Source: Promicromonospora iranensis (GTDB lineage: Bacteria; Actinomycetota; Actinomycetes; Actinomycetales; Cellulomonadaceae). Taken from it: DNA of 64,000 nucleotides. The translations under genes were made by a program, and so were the position numbers. Position 1 is the stretch's first letter; every line of letters starts with the position of its first letter. Where the stretch lies: the NCBI RefSeq assembly GCF_028994805.1, contig NZ_JAJQQP010000013.1:1-64000 (forward strand), read 5' to 3'. Positions 51,605-59,535 of the stretch are shown one piece after another. The notes beneath the pieces are model-generated. The model was given only the letters and a program-made list of their open reading frames with translations. It did not search any database and was not told the origin of the DNA.

Positions 51605-53287
51605 ATGACCCCGCACCGCGACAACCTCGACCCGGCAGCTCCACGGCGCCTCCGGGCGGTGGTCTACACACGCATCTCCGACGACCCAGAGGGGCGCGAG
51701 GTCGGCGTAGACCGACAGCTCATCGACGGCCGCGCGCTGTGCGCTCGTCGCGGTATGGACGTCGTCGGCGAGTTCTGCGACAACGACATCTCGGCCTCAG
51801 AATTCAGCGATGAACCCCGTCCGGACTACGACGCGGCGCTTGCCATGATTCGTGAGGACAAGGCCGATGTTCTCGTGGCCTACTCCAGCCAGCGCATCAC
51901 GCGCCGCCCGGATCAGTGGGAAGAACTGATTAAGCTGCATCGCGCGACGGGCATGACTATTGCCACGGTCGTCACGGGCGACATCGATCTGTCTACCGCT
52001 GCCGGACGGCGCATTACGCGCATCAACTACGCGATTGGCGCTGGTGAGCCCGACGAGATTCGCGAGCGCATCCTCCGTGCCAACAAGCATCTGGTCGAGG
52101 TGCTGGGTGAGCCATCCAACGGCGTGAAATACGGGTGGCGTCGCGGAATGGCCCGTCAGGTGGAGGTGAACCCGGAAGAGGCGAACGTCGTGCAGGAGAT
52201 TGCCCGCCGTGTCGCTTCTGGCGAGTCGATGAACTCCGTCAAGAAGGACCTGAATGCTCGGTGCGTGCCGACACCCCACATGGCCGAAATTGCCCGCAAG
52301 GCGCGGGCCGGCGAACTGACGCGCGGGAAGAAGCCGACTCGACGCGGTATTCCTCACCCCGTGGTCGAGGAAATCGGGAGCCGGGTTGTCGCAGGCGAGG
52401 GTCTGACGAGCATCGTGGCGGATATGTACCGGCGCGGAGAGAAGATTCCCGAGTGGTCCCACGCGTCGCTCCGGTCCCTGGTCTTGCGGCCTCTGAACGC
52501 CGGGCGAATCGCGTACGGGGGGCGGCTGGTGCCTTCGACGTTCCCGCGCATCCTCGATGAGGAGACGTACCAAGCGGTGGTGACGATCCTCGGTGACGAG
52601 TCGCGGGCGCCTCGGCGGCCGGAGGGGATGCGGCACCGCGAGATCAAGCACTTTCTGTCCGGTGTCACGTTCTGCGGGAAGCCCGCCCAGGAGGGGGTCA
52701 GGGTGCTGGAGGACGGCACGCGAGTATGCGGCGCGCGGATGAGGGTGCGCACCGACTCGCCGACTCGGCGCGCCAAGACGCCCGAGCGCCAGCTCGTGAA
52801 GCAGACGACCTATCAGTCATATTCGTGCCCACGCTGCAACGGCACCTCGTGCCGCACCTTCCAGGCCGAGGCGGCGGTGGAGCGGGCGGTGTTGACGTTG
52901 CTGACGCGTCCCGACGCCCCCGCAATGCTGTCGGGCGACCCGGCCGAGGTGGCCGCCCAGCAGGCCCGGATCGAGGGGTTGGCCGAGCGGCGCCGCCGGA
53001 CGGCGCGTGCGTACGCGGACGGGGCCTACGAGGACGAGGAGTATGCCGACCTGCTGGCGGGCATCGACGCCGAGATTGCCGACGCCCGCGAGCGGAAGCG
53101 GCAGGCCGGGCCACGTCACGAGCTGGCCCGGTGGCTCGACGGTGAGGCTGAAGCGACATGGGCGACCTCGGACCCGGGTGAGCGGCGCGACCTGGTGGCC
53201 GCGCTCATGACCGTGGTCATCCTGCCCGGCGGGCGCGGGCGGAAGGGGTTCGACCCGGACCAGCGGCTGTCTATCCAGTGGAAGTAG
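51605..53287 (+). CDS. Large serine recombinase (site-specific integrase)
   Basis: The 560-residue enzyme has a resolvase catalytic domain: RAVVYTRISDDPEGREVGVDRQ with Ser25 as nucleophile, then VLVAYSSQRITRRPDQWEEL and INYAIGAGEPDEIRERI. The Recombinase domain (NGVKYGWRRGMARQVEVNPEEANVVQEI, VLRPLNAGRIAYGGR) is next. A zinc ribbon with four cysteines follows (VTFCGK, RVCGARM, SCPRCNG), then a coiled coil (QARIEGLAERRRRTARAYADG) and the C-terminal end. It integrates the element by recombining attP with attB through 2-bp staggered breaks. It sits next to attL, as usual. Confidence 0.95.
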   Translation: MTPHRDNLDPAAPRRLRAVVYTRISDDPEGREVGVDRQLIDGRALCARRGMDVVGEFCDNDISASEFSDEPRPDYDAALAMIREDKADVLVAYSSQRITRRPDQWEELIKLHRATGMTIATVVTGDIDLSTAAGRRITRINYAIGAGEPDEIRERILRANKHLVEVLGEPSNGVKYGWRRGMARQVEVNPEEANVVQEIARRVASGESMNSVKKDLNARCVPTPHMAEIARKARAGELTRGKKPTRRGIPHPVVEEIGSRVVAGEGLTSIVADMYRRGEKIPEWSHASLRSLVLRPLNAGRIAYGGRLVPSTFPRILDEETYQAVVTILGDESRAPRRPEGMRHREIKHFLSGVTFCGKPAQEGVRVLEDGTRVCGARMRVRTDSPTRRAKTPERQLVKQTTYQSYSCPRCNGTSCRTFQAEAAVERAVLTLLTRPDAPAMLSGDPAEVAAQQARIEGLAERRRRTARAYADGAYEDEEYADLLAGIDAEIADARERKRQAGPRHELARWLDGEAEATWATSDPGERRDLVAALMTVVILPGGRGRKGFDPDQRLSIQWK

Positions 53288-53531
53288 CCGCCTGACCCAT
53301 GTGGCGCCCTCGTCGCCATTGCGACGGGGACGTCTCGCTATGTGGACATCACAGTGACCCCTGGGGCAGTACAGCGGTCCGAATTTCGAGCTCGGCGTTC
53401 CGGAATTCCGGTACGTGATCCGACGTAACCCCAGGTCATGCCGCATTTTTGGCCATGTGGCGCTGTGTGGCGGTCGGGGTCAGCCGGTGCTGGGGTGGTG
53501 AGCACAGGCCGATCCCGAGAAGGGACCCACG
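53288..53531. other. Intergenic region after the integrase
   Basis: About 245 bp without a convincing gene. A somewhat lower GC and AATTCCG repeats near 53398-53410 set it apart. A promoter for the downstream small-gene operon is expected here. Confidence 0.4.
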
Positions 53532-53735
53532 ATGGTGACACGAACCAGCATCCCGCCCGATCTGATCCCCGCCGACGAAGCCGCCAAGGACCTGCGCGTG
53601 AACGTCAAGACGCTGCGGCGGTGGATCAACGAAGGCCGCGTGCCCGGCTACCGCCTCGGCACCCGAGACCTGCGCGTCAACCTCGCCGAGGTACGGGCCG
53701 CGCTCCTGCGACCGGTCGGCGACGGCGCAGCATGA
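53532..53735 (+). CDS. Excisionase-like helix-turn-helix protein
   Basis: The 67-residue protein reads IPADEAAKDLRVNVKTLRRWINEGRVPGYRLGTRDLRVN, a MerR-like winged helix of the HTH_17/excisionase family. RRWI-x-EGRVPGYR is the recognition helix and wing. In phiRv1 a similar small protein (Rv1584c) acts as the recombination directionality factor. ATG 53532 follows GAGAAGGGA. Its stop overlaps the next start. Confidence 0.85.
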   Translation: MVTRTSIPPDLIPADEAAKDLRVNVKTLRRWINEGRVPGYRLGTRDLRVNLAEVRAALLRPVGDGAA

Positions 53736-53932
53736 CCGACATTGACCAGAACGCCCGGCTCGACGCCTGGGCCGCCCGAGTAACCGAGGGCTTCACCTGG
53801 ACCGACGAGAACCGCGCGGATGTGCTGCGTGTCTGGGGACCCGTGGCCCGCCGGGTGCATGACCAGATCGAGGTCGCCCGGGCCACGTTCGCCGTCCCTG
53901 CACGCGTCTCCCCGGTCGAGGACGCCGCCTGA
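53732..53932 (+). CDS. Small element protein, 66 aa, unknown
   Basis: It overlaps the excisionase-like gene by ATGA. The product (MTDIDQNARLDAWAARV, then FTWTDENRADVLRVWGPVARRV) is a helical protein without a known domain. Tight coupling to the excisionase gene implies a role in the same control step. Confidence 0.7.
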   Translation: MTDIDQNARLDAWAARVTEGFTWTDENRADVLRVWGPVARRVHDQIEVARATFAVPARVSPVEDAA

Positions 53933-53989
53933 CGCCCAGCGCTCCACCACAAACAACCGGAGTCTCGCACCACCAATGGAGGAAACGTC

Positions 53990-54325
53990 ATGCCCGGCAG
54001 CGCGATCCGCACCACGCCCGAGATCCAACAGGTCCTGGACCTGGCGGCAGAGGAATTCGAGAAGGCCAATCCGGACACACCTGACGAGTACTGCAACGCC
54101 GTTGCCCGCGCCCTCATGCAGGCGATGACCACCACGTATCGGGGCATCCATCTCTCGGTCAGCGAGGTCGCTGAAACGCTCGTGGTCGCCTCCGTGACGC
54201 ACGGCGTGCGTGGCGTGGCGCACTTCCCCTACGACGCCGTGGTCGCGGAGAACGAGCGTCTGGAGCGCGAACTGGACGGGGACGGCGAGAGCAACGCCAC
54301 TCCGGTTGCAGCGTCGCCTGCCTGA
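53990..54325 (+). CDS. Small element protein, 111 aa, unknown
   Basis: ATG 53990 follows GGAGG. The protein (TTPEIQQVLDLAAEEFEKANPD, then YRGIHLSVSEVAETLVVASVTHGV) is helical and acidic, with no known domain. It ends just before a strong terminator, so it closes the first rightward operon of the element. Confidence 0.7.
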   Translation: MPGSAIRTTPEIQQVLDLAAEEFEKANPDTPDEYCNAVARALMQAMTTTYRGIHLSVSEVAETLVVASVTHGVRGVAHFPYDAVVAENERLERELDGDGESNATPVAASPA

Positions 54326-54330
54326 GCACG

Positions 54331-54362
54331 ACCGAGGCCCGCGCAGCAGTGCGGGCCTCGGT
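54331..54362 (+). terminator. Hairpin terminator in the element
   Basis: accgaggcccgc (54331-54342) pairs perfectly with gcgggcctcggt (54351-54362), 8-nt loop. It starts five bases after the stop at 54325. Confidence 0.85.
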
Positions 54363-54389
54363 CCCGAACGGAACGACCTGGGAGGGTCG

Positions 54390-54602
54390 ATGACCAATCT
54401 AGACCGCACCGCCGCCGCCTGCCTCGGCCACGTCCTGCTCGACGTCACCTCGGGTCCGCCGGTCCTGTACGGGGCCGCGGACGTGGTGGCTGATCCAGGT
54501 GAGGCTGCCGCGTGGGCAGCCGAGATCAACCACGACCCGCCGATGACGCCGTGGGGGCCCCTGCAGGTCGTCGCCGCCGAGCTGCGGGCGGTGACGCGAT
54601 GA
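54390..54602 (+). CDS. Small element protein, 70 aa, unknown
   Basis: ATG 54390 follows GGGAGGG. The product (TAAACLGHVLLDVTSGPPVLYGAADVVADPG) is Ala-rich and helical. Its stop overlaps the next start by ATGA, which suggests a partner role to the replication-like protein. Confidence 0.65.
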   Translation: MTNLDRTAAACLGHVLLDVTSGPPVLYGAADVVADPGEAAAWAAEINHDPPMTPWGPLQVVAAELRAVTR

Positions 54603-55219
54603 CGTGGACGCGCCTGGACGACGACTTCAACGACCGCCCCGCACTGCTCGCTGTGGGGCGCTCGGCCCGGCTGCTGCACGTCGAAGCGCTGGTGTGGTGC
54701 AACCGGCTGCTGACCGACGGGGCCGTGCCACGCGGGGCGCTACCCCGGCTGACCGATAGCCCCGATCTCGACGCGGACGTGGCCGAGCTGGTGGCCGCCG
54801 AGCTGTGGGAGGAGACGACGGACGGCTGGCAGCTCGACTGGTCGGACCAGGAGGAGGCGGCGGCCGTGCGCGCCAGGCAGGACGTGCGCAACGAGCGTCA
54901 GAAGCGGTACCGCCGCCGGAAATCCAAGCACGACAGCGGCGACCACTCCGAGTGCGACGAGCGGTACTGCAAGCAGGCCGTTACGCATAACGGGCACCGT
55001 CACGAAGGAGGCAACGACGACCGTCGCGTGACGCCCTCCCGTCCCGGCCCGTCCCGTCCCGACCCCAAGGGAGGGACAGAGGGCAGGGACGCTGGCGCTG
55101 TCGCGCCCTCCGCTGGGGCTACGGGCGCTCGGCTCCAGCCAGGAGAGGTCGGGGTGTTGCGGACCGCGTCGGACGGCCGACACGTGATGAACATGGGCGG
55201 CGGAGGCGACGAGTGGTGA
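54599..55219 (+). CDS. Phage replication-initiator-like protein
   Basis: The 206-residue protein starts WTRLDDDFNDRPALLAVGRSARLLHVEALVWCNRLLTDG. This is the W-x-R-L-D-D-x-F-x-D pattern of the N-terminal winged-helix of actinophage replication or replisome-organiser proteins. A basic region (NERQKRYRRRKSKH) and a Cys/His cluster (HSECDERYC) follow. The C-terminal third is unstructured. It likely supports replication of the excised element together with host proteins. Confidence 0.72.
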   Translation: MTWTRLDDDFNDRPALLAVGRSARLLHVEALVWCNRLLTDGAVPRGALPRLTDSPDLDADVAELVAAELWEETTDGWQLDWSDQEEAAAVRARQDVRNERQKRYRRRKSKHDSGDHSECDERYCKQAVTHNGHRHEGGNDDRRVTPSRPGPSRPDPKGGTEGRDAGAVAPSAGATGARLQPGEVGVLRTASDGRHVMNMGGGGDEW

Positions 55220-55719
55220 ACCTCGACGACATCGAAATCGAGTCCCACGACACCGGAGACGGCCACTGCGAGGTCACCCTGATGTGGGCCATTGAGTGGC
55301 CGGACGAACCGCTCCCGTCCGAGCTGCTGGACGGAGACGTCGCAGCCCGCCCGGTATGGGTCGCCCGACGCAAGGCCGCCGGGAGACTGGCCCGCGTGCT
55401 GGCCGCATCCCTGGATGACCTCGACGCGACCCGGGCACGCCACGGCTGTGGGCCGCTCTACTACGACCACCACACGCCCGGCTGCCACGCATGGGCGCCG
55501 CCGGAGGTTCTGCTCCCATGCTCCGGCGACTGGGGCAACTCACCCATGGTTTCCGTCCACGTACCGCCAGCCGAGGCCAAGGCGTGGGTCGCCCGGCTCA
55601 CCGAGCGGCTGCAGGCCGTCTGTGCTGACGATCAGGCGATGCCCGACGCCGGCCACACAGCCGACGCCGAGCCCCGGCTGCTGCGCACCACCACCGACCG
55701 CGCGAAGGAGACGCCATGA
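55213..55719 (+). CDS. Element protein, 168 aa, unknown
   Basis: GTG 55213 or 55216 starts inside the previous gene's stop. The protein (VTLMWAIEWPDEPLPSELLDG, then CGPLYYDHHTPGCHAWAPPEVLLPC) has several Cys and His residues and no known domain. Its N-terminal half is beta-rich. It is in one operon with the replication-like gene. Confidence 0.65.
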   Translation: MVNLDDIEIESHDTGDGHCEVTLMWAIEWPDEPLPSELLDGDVAARPVWVARRKAAGRLARVLAASLDDLDATRARHGCGPLYYDHHTPGCHAWAPPEVLLPCSGDWGNSPMVSVHVPPAEAKAWVARLTERLQAVCADDQAMPDAGHTADAEPRLLRTTTDRAKETP

Positions 55720-55964
55720 GCACACCACCGGACCCGGACCAGGAAGTCCTCATCGCCACCGAGTGGGATCTCGGCGGGCTGGTGCGGGTGGCCGCGACCG
55801 TGGGACCCGACGGCCGCACCGACCTCTGGCTGCTCGTACCCGACGCCACCGAAGGCCGGTGGCAGATCCCGTCCCACGAATGGGTCGGGCCGCTACCCGA
55901 GCCATGGCGACACCGCCTCGACACCATCACGCACACCGCACCGAGCCAGGAGGGCACACGATGA
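55716..55964 (+). CDS. Small element protein, 82 aa, unknown
   Basis: ATGA overlap with both neighbours. The product (VLIATEWDLGGLVRVAATVGPDG, then LWLLVPDATEGRWQIPSHEW) is probably a small beta protein. No family is recognised. Confidence 0.65.
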   Translation: MSTPPDPDQEVLIATEWDLGGLVRVAATVGPDGRTDLWLLVPDATEGRWQIPSHEWVGPLPEPWRHRLDTITHTAPSQEGTR

Positions 55965-56284
55965 CCGACCCGGACGTCCTGCCGCCGTCGCAGCCCGTTG
56001 ACCGGACCGACTACCGGCGCGCCGCCGTCCACATCGGGCACGCCTTGTCCGGCACGCCCGAAGGCATCGGCTCCATCGCCCTGGAGGTCCAGGCCGACGG
56101 CCGGTGGCTGCCGTTCGTGAAGGCGCTGACGTACTGGGCGGTCGGGCTGGTCCAGCGGGCCACTCCCGACGGCACGGCGCCGCAGGAGTTCTGGGCGCAA
56201 GTCACGGCCACGGCCGTAGCACTGGAGCACGGCACCGACCCCGACGAGATCTCCAACACCGGGGAAGACCACGATGACGAATAA
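55961..56284 (+). CDS. Small element protein, 107 aa, unknown
   Basis: ATG 55961 overlaps the previous stop. The protein (DRTDYRRAAVHIGHALSGTPEGIGSIALEV, then FWAQVTATAVALEHG) is helical and may be soluble. No domain is recognised. It precedes the scaffold-like gene by overlap of 11 bp. Confidence 0.65.
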   Translation: MTDPDVLPPSQPVDRTDYRRAAVHIGHALSGTPEGIGSIALEVQADGRWLPFVKALTYWAVGLVQRATPDGTAPQEFWAQVTATAVALEHGTDPDEISNTGEDHDDE

Positions 56285-56813
56285 GCCCCGAGCGGAGGCC
56301 GCGCCTCCGGCTGGCGAGACGCCGGACCCAGTACCCGCCCCAGAGCCCGCAGACGCCCCGCAGAGCGACGCCGAGGGCCAGGACGGCGCAACCGCCCGCA
56401 CGGAGCCCGACGCGCGCCCAGGCGAGTCGGAGGGCGACCGCTCCGCGCCGAACGCGGAGGCCGCCCGGTACCGGCGTCGGCTGCGGGACGTAGAAGTCGA
56501 GCGTGACCAACTCGTCTCGGAGCGCGATTCGGCGCGTGCGGCACTGCTGCGGGACGTGCTGATCCGAGACTCGAACCTGGCACCGTCGGCGCTGGACGAG
56601 CCGGACGTGCTGCCCGCCTGGGACGCGGTCCTGGACGAGTCCGGCCACCTGTCACCCGACCGGATCCGCACGCACCTGGCCGAGCTGGGCCGCTCCCGCC
56701 CGCACCTGTTCCACCGGCCGCCCGACCCGATCCAAGGCCGCACCCGGGGCGGCGACGTCGGTAGCCGACCCTCGTGGTCCGACGTGCTGAGCGGGCGGGC
56801 AACGCGGGCGTAG
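56274..56813 (+). CDS. Scaffold-like protein of the capsid module
   Basis: The 179-residue protein has a disordered Pro/Ala/Asp-rich N-terminus, then a charged coiled coil (EAARYRRRLRDVEVERDQLVSERDSARAALL). The C-terminal segment is APSALDEPDVLPAWDAVLDESGHLSPDRIRTHLAELGRSRPHLF. Placement just upstream of the capsid gene and this composition match phage scaffolding proteins, which guide shell assembly. There is no protease domain. The call is by pattern and context. Confidence 0.65.
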   Translation: MTNKPRAEAAPPAGETPDPVPAPEPADAPQSDAEGQDGATARTEPDARPGESEGDRSAPNAEAARYRRRLRDVEVERDQLVSERDSARAALLRDVLIRDSNLAPSALDEPDVLPAWDAVLDESGHLSPDRIRTHLAELGRSRPHLFHRPPDPIQGRTRGGDVGSRPSWSDVLSGRATRA

Positions 56814-56899
56814 CCTGGACCCGTACGCGGAAGGTCGCAGGCCAGGGGCCGGACCACACCGCGTCGAGTGCTTCCGGGAGAAGACCCGAGGATCGGCCA

Positions 56900-56941
56900 G
56901 CGGCCGCCACGGGGACCTAACAAGGTTCTTGTGGCGGCCGC
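56900..56941 (+). promoter_or_regulatory. Long hairpin in the leader of the capsid gene
   Basis: gcggccgccac (56900-56910) pairs perfectly with gtggcggccgc (56931-56941). The 20-nt loop contains a small acct/aggt stem. It lies 40 bp before the capsid GTG start, after the scaffold-like gene. It may reduce or control capsid translation, or define a 5' end for a separate capsid transcript. Confidence 0.6.
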
Positions 56942-56980
56942 CTGCGTGTCCGGGCGGGCGCCGGAAAGCCCGGGTGCACC

Positions 56981-57856
56981 GTGCCCCTGCACACTTCGAA
57001 CGCCAACCCCTCGTTCCTGCCCGACGCCGTCTCGCAGCTCGTCGTCCAGCCCGCCCAGCGCATGTCCGTCGCCGCTGCCGCCGTCGGCGGGCCGCCCGCG
57101 ATCATCCGGGGCGCCATCGAGCCCTCCGGCGTGTTCCGCGTCCCGGTCATCACCGCCGACCCGACGGCCGCGTGGACCGCCGAGGGCGCCGCGATCTCGC
57201 AGTCCTCGCCGGTGCTGGACCAGGAAGAGGCCCCGTACCGCAAGCTCGCCGCGCTCACCGTCGTGTCCAACGAGATGGCCCGCGACTCCGACCCTGCCGC
57301 GCAGGAGTTCGTCGGGCAGGGCCTGGCCCGCGACATCGCGCGCAAGATGGACCTCGCCTTCTTCGGCACCAACACCGCCGCACCCACCCTCCAGCCCCAG
57401 GGCCTGGAGGACGTCACCGGCGTGACCGAGATCGCCGGGGGCCTGACCAACCTGGACGCCTTTATCCAGGGCGCGCTCAACGTCGCCGGGCTCGGTGACC
57501 CGTCGGTGCGGCTGTCCTGGGTCGCCAACCCGGCCGACGCTCTGGAGCTGGCCACCCTCAAGGACGAGGCCTCCTCGAACCGGCCGCTGCTCGCGCCGTC
57601 GGCCAACGACGCCGACGGCCTGCCGGTCTACACGATCGCGGGTGCTCCGCTGTACATCTCCCCGGCCGTCACCGCCGGGACGGTGTGGGGTGTGCCGTCC
57701 GGGCGCGTGCTCATTGCGGTACGGCAGGACGCCACCCTGGAGCGGTCCGACGCCGCCTACTTCGGTAGCGACTCCGTCGGGCTGCGCTGCATCACCCGCG
57801 TTGCATTCGCCTACCCGCACGCCGCCGCGATCCAGAAGGTCACCGTGACGCCGTAG
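56981..57856 (+). CDS. HK97-type phage major capsid protein
   Basis: The 291-residue protein starts at GTG 56981. PSFLPDAVSQLVVQPAQRMSVAAAAV and FRVPVITADPTAAWTAEGAAI (E-loop strand region) come first. DQEEAPYRKLAALTVVSNEMARDS, then DIARKMDLAFFGTNTAAPTLQPQGLEDV cover the A and P domain helices. LSWVANPADALELATLKDE and YFGSDSVGLRCITRVAFAYPHAAAIQKVTV form the last part. All are typical HK97 gp5-like shell protein blocks. The N-terminal delta domain is missing, as in members assembled with a separate scaffold. It should self-assemble into a small capsid. Confidence 0.9.
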   Translation: MPLHTSNANPSFLPDAVSQLVVQPAQRMSVAAAAVGGPPAIIRGAIEPSGVFRVPVITADPTAAWTAEGAAISQSSPVLDQEEAPYRKLAALTVVSNEMARDSDPAAQEFVGQGLARDIARKMDLAFFGTNTAAPTLQPQGLEDVTGVTEIAGGLTNLDAFIQGALNVAGLGDPSVRLSWVANPADALELATLKDEASSNRPLLAPSANDADGLPVYTIAGAPLYISPAVTAGTVWGVPSGRVLIAVRQDATLERSDAAYFGSDSVGLRCITRVAFAYPHAAAIQKVTVTP

Positions 57857-57868
57857 CGGGTTTGGACC

Positions 57869-57906
57869 GGGCCGGACCTCGGAAGGCTCCTACCGAGGTC
57901 CGGCCC
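57869..57906. terminator. Bidirectional hairpin between the capsid gene and minus-strand gene
   Basis: gggccggacctcgg (57869-57882) pairs perfectly with 57893-57906, 10-nt loop. It sits between convergent genes and would terminate both. Confidence 0.85.
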
Positions 57907-57921
57907 ACGGACTGGCGGCGG

Positions 57922-58470
57922 TCAGCGGGAGGCCGGAAGGTCGGCGAGAAGTTCGGGCAGGAACGTCACGAGGTCGTCGGTGCTGTCCTCGCGACGCGTG
58001 AACGTGATGGTCCGGTCGTCGGCGTACCTCGCGACGACGGCAAACTGGCCGGGCCAGTAATACCCGTGCTCCGCCCCTCCACTGATCGACTCTGCGCCAC
58101 CGACATCGATCGACCGCAGCCCAGAGCGTGGGTACATGGTGACGGTGGCTGTCGGGTTGTCGGAGTCCACCGGGAATCCGCCGGTACCGATGCGGCGGGT
58201 TCCTCGTTCTGCTTCACCATCGACGGCACTCGCCGTGGTGACGTCGAGCGTGATGACGGCGTGCTTGGTGAATAGGTGCAGCTCGCCGCGGCCGTCGGCC
58301 AGGTCACCGGTGACGTGCTTGACCTCGCCCATCTGGGCGAGCAGCGCCACGGACGACAGCGCTCGGCGGTACCAGTCGGGCGTGTCGCGGTCTCGGATGT
58401 CCCATCCGGGGCACTGTCGGATTCTGGGAAGTAGGGCGCCAACATATTTGGCGGCGGGTTCGAATTCCAT
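57922..58470 (-). CDS. Cargo protein of the element, 182 aa, unknown
   Basis: It is the only gene of the element on the minus strand. The protein (MEFEPAAKYVGALLPRI, then WYRRALSSVALLAQMGEVKHVTGDL) has a helical N-terminus. A beta-rich body follows (GELHLFTKHAVITLDVTTA, YWPGQFAVVARYADDRTITFTRR) and the end is LVTFLPELLADLP. No membrane segment or known fold is apparent. Its position beyond the structural genes and its inverted direction are typical of accessory or immunity genes. Confidence 0.7.
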   Translation of the reverse strand: MEFEPAAKYVGALLPRIRQCPGWDIRDRDTPDWYRRALSSVALLAQMGEVKHVTGDLADGRGELHLFTKHAVITLDVTTASAVDGEAERGTRRIGTGGFPVDSDNPTATVTMYPRSGLRSIDVGGAESISGGAEHGYYWPGQFAVVARYADDRTITFTRREDSTDDLVTFLPELLADLPASR

Positions 58471-58843
58471 GCTCCGACGGTGGCACGCACCACGACGCTC
58501 GGTGAGGTGAGCAAGCGAAGATCACCCCAGGTCGAAGCAGGTTCACCCAGTCCCCAAGGGGGTGACCCCCTCCGGCCGTCAGGAAACCCCGCCTCGGTGA
58601 GGGTCGATCCCCCTAGAGCGTCCGAAACCGCACGGCGCACTGCGCCCTGTGGTGGCGGTGGACTCACTTGATCGGTCCTACCCGAGAAGGGCTGCAAGGC
58701 GACGGAGTGGGGCACGCCCCTGGGTGCTAGCGATGCCAGGTTTGGGTGTGACTTCGACCCGGCACCGACGTCGTCCGGTTCGCCCCTGGATGCGCCGGCG
58801 CGCCGCCGAAAGCCGCGCAGAGCGCCAGGTACCGTCCCGGGCC
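58471..58843. other. Divergent promoter region in the cargo module
   Basis: About 370 bp separate the minus-strand gene start (58470) from the plus-strand ATG at 58844. A ccccaagggggtgacccccttcc-like inverted block (CCCC..GGGGG..CCCCC near 58550-58575) is visible. No gene fits. Both flanking promoters should be here. Confidence 0.45.
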
Positions 58844-59380
58844 ATGGACTGGTCACCGATTTGGAGTGCGGCAGTCGCCGCAGGCATCGTCTCTGCCGTT
58901 GCAAATGGTCTGTTCGCATTGTGGCGCCACTCGGCCGAGGCGAAAGCACGCCGTCAGGAAACGCAGCACGTTCACTTGCGTGATGCCGCGGTCGATTTTA
59001 TCGCCGCGCGGGGGGCGGTAGTCGCCCACAGAATCCTACTTTTCGAGCGCACTGAGGATTTCAAGAGCCATCAACAGCGGGCGGGGACCTGGGATACTCC
59101 GGGTGTCGAAGAGCGCAGGCAATTGCGCCTCGAAGCACTTCATGCACAGACCGAGGCTGAGGAACAGGCCAGGAATGCTATGGCGCGACTGCGTCTGATC
59201 TCGCAGGATATTTACGAGCTGGCGGACGCTGTGCTCAACCCGGCGATGACGCCCGACCAGGACACACGTGAGGCCATGGAGGAGGCCGATCGGCTAGCTC
59301 TGGAAATGTTTGTAGACGCGGTACGGAGCAGGCTCGACCGCCGGCCGCAGAACTCGCACTCGGCACAGATGACCGCGTGA
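58844..59380 (+). CDS. Cargo protein with N-terminal membrane helix and helical cytoplasmic part
   Basis: ATG 58844 starts MDWSPIWSAAVAAGIVSAVANGLFALW, a single membrane segment. A long helical region follows (AKARRQETQHVHLRDAAVDFIAARGAVV, LEALHAQTEAEEQARNAMARLRLI and EEADRLALEMFVDAVRSRL). Codons are less GC-extreme here (ttttatcgcc, gaatgctatg), which suggests recent origin. The architecture resembles small exclusion or toxin-like membrane proteins, but no family is recognised. Confidence 0.68.
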   Translation: MDWSPIWSAAVAAGIVSAVANGLFALWRHSAEAKARRQETQHVHLRDAAVDFIAARGAVVAHRILLFERTEDFKSHQQRAGTWDTPGVEERRQLRLEALHAQTEAEEQARNAMARLRLISQDIYELADAVLNPAMTPDQDTREAMEEADRLALEMFVDAVRSRLDRRPQNSHSAQMTA

Positions 59381-59535
59381 CGTGGCAGAGCGCGCGGTCG
59401 CGAGTGACGGCGACGACGGCGTGGTAGCCAGGGGTCGCCGTTCAGTGGCCCATCCTCGGAGCGGGATCCGTGTCATGTCCGGGTACCTCGCCGCTCTCTA
59501 TAGGCAGCGCGCTCAACCCCAGAGAGGTTCCTCCT

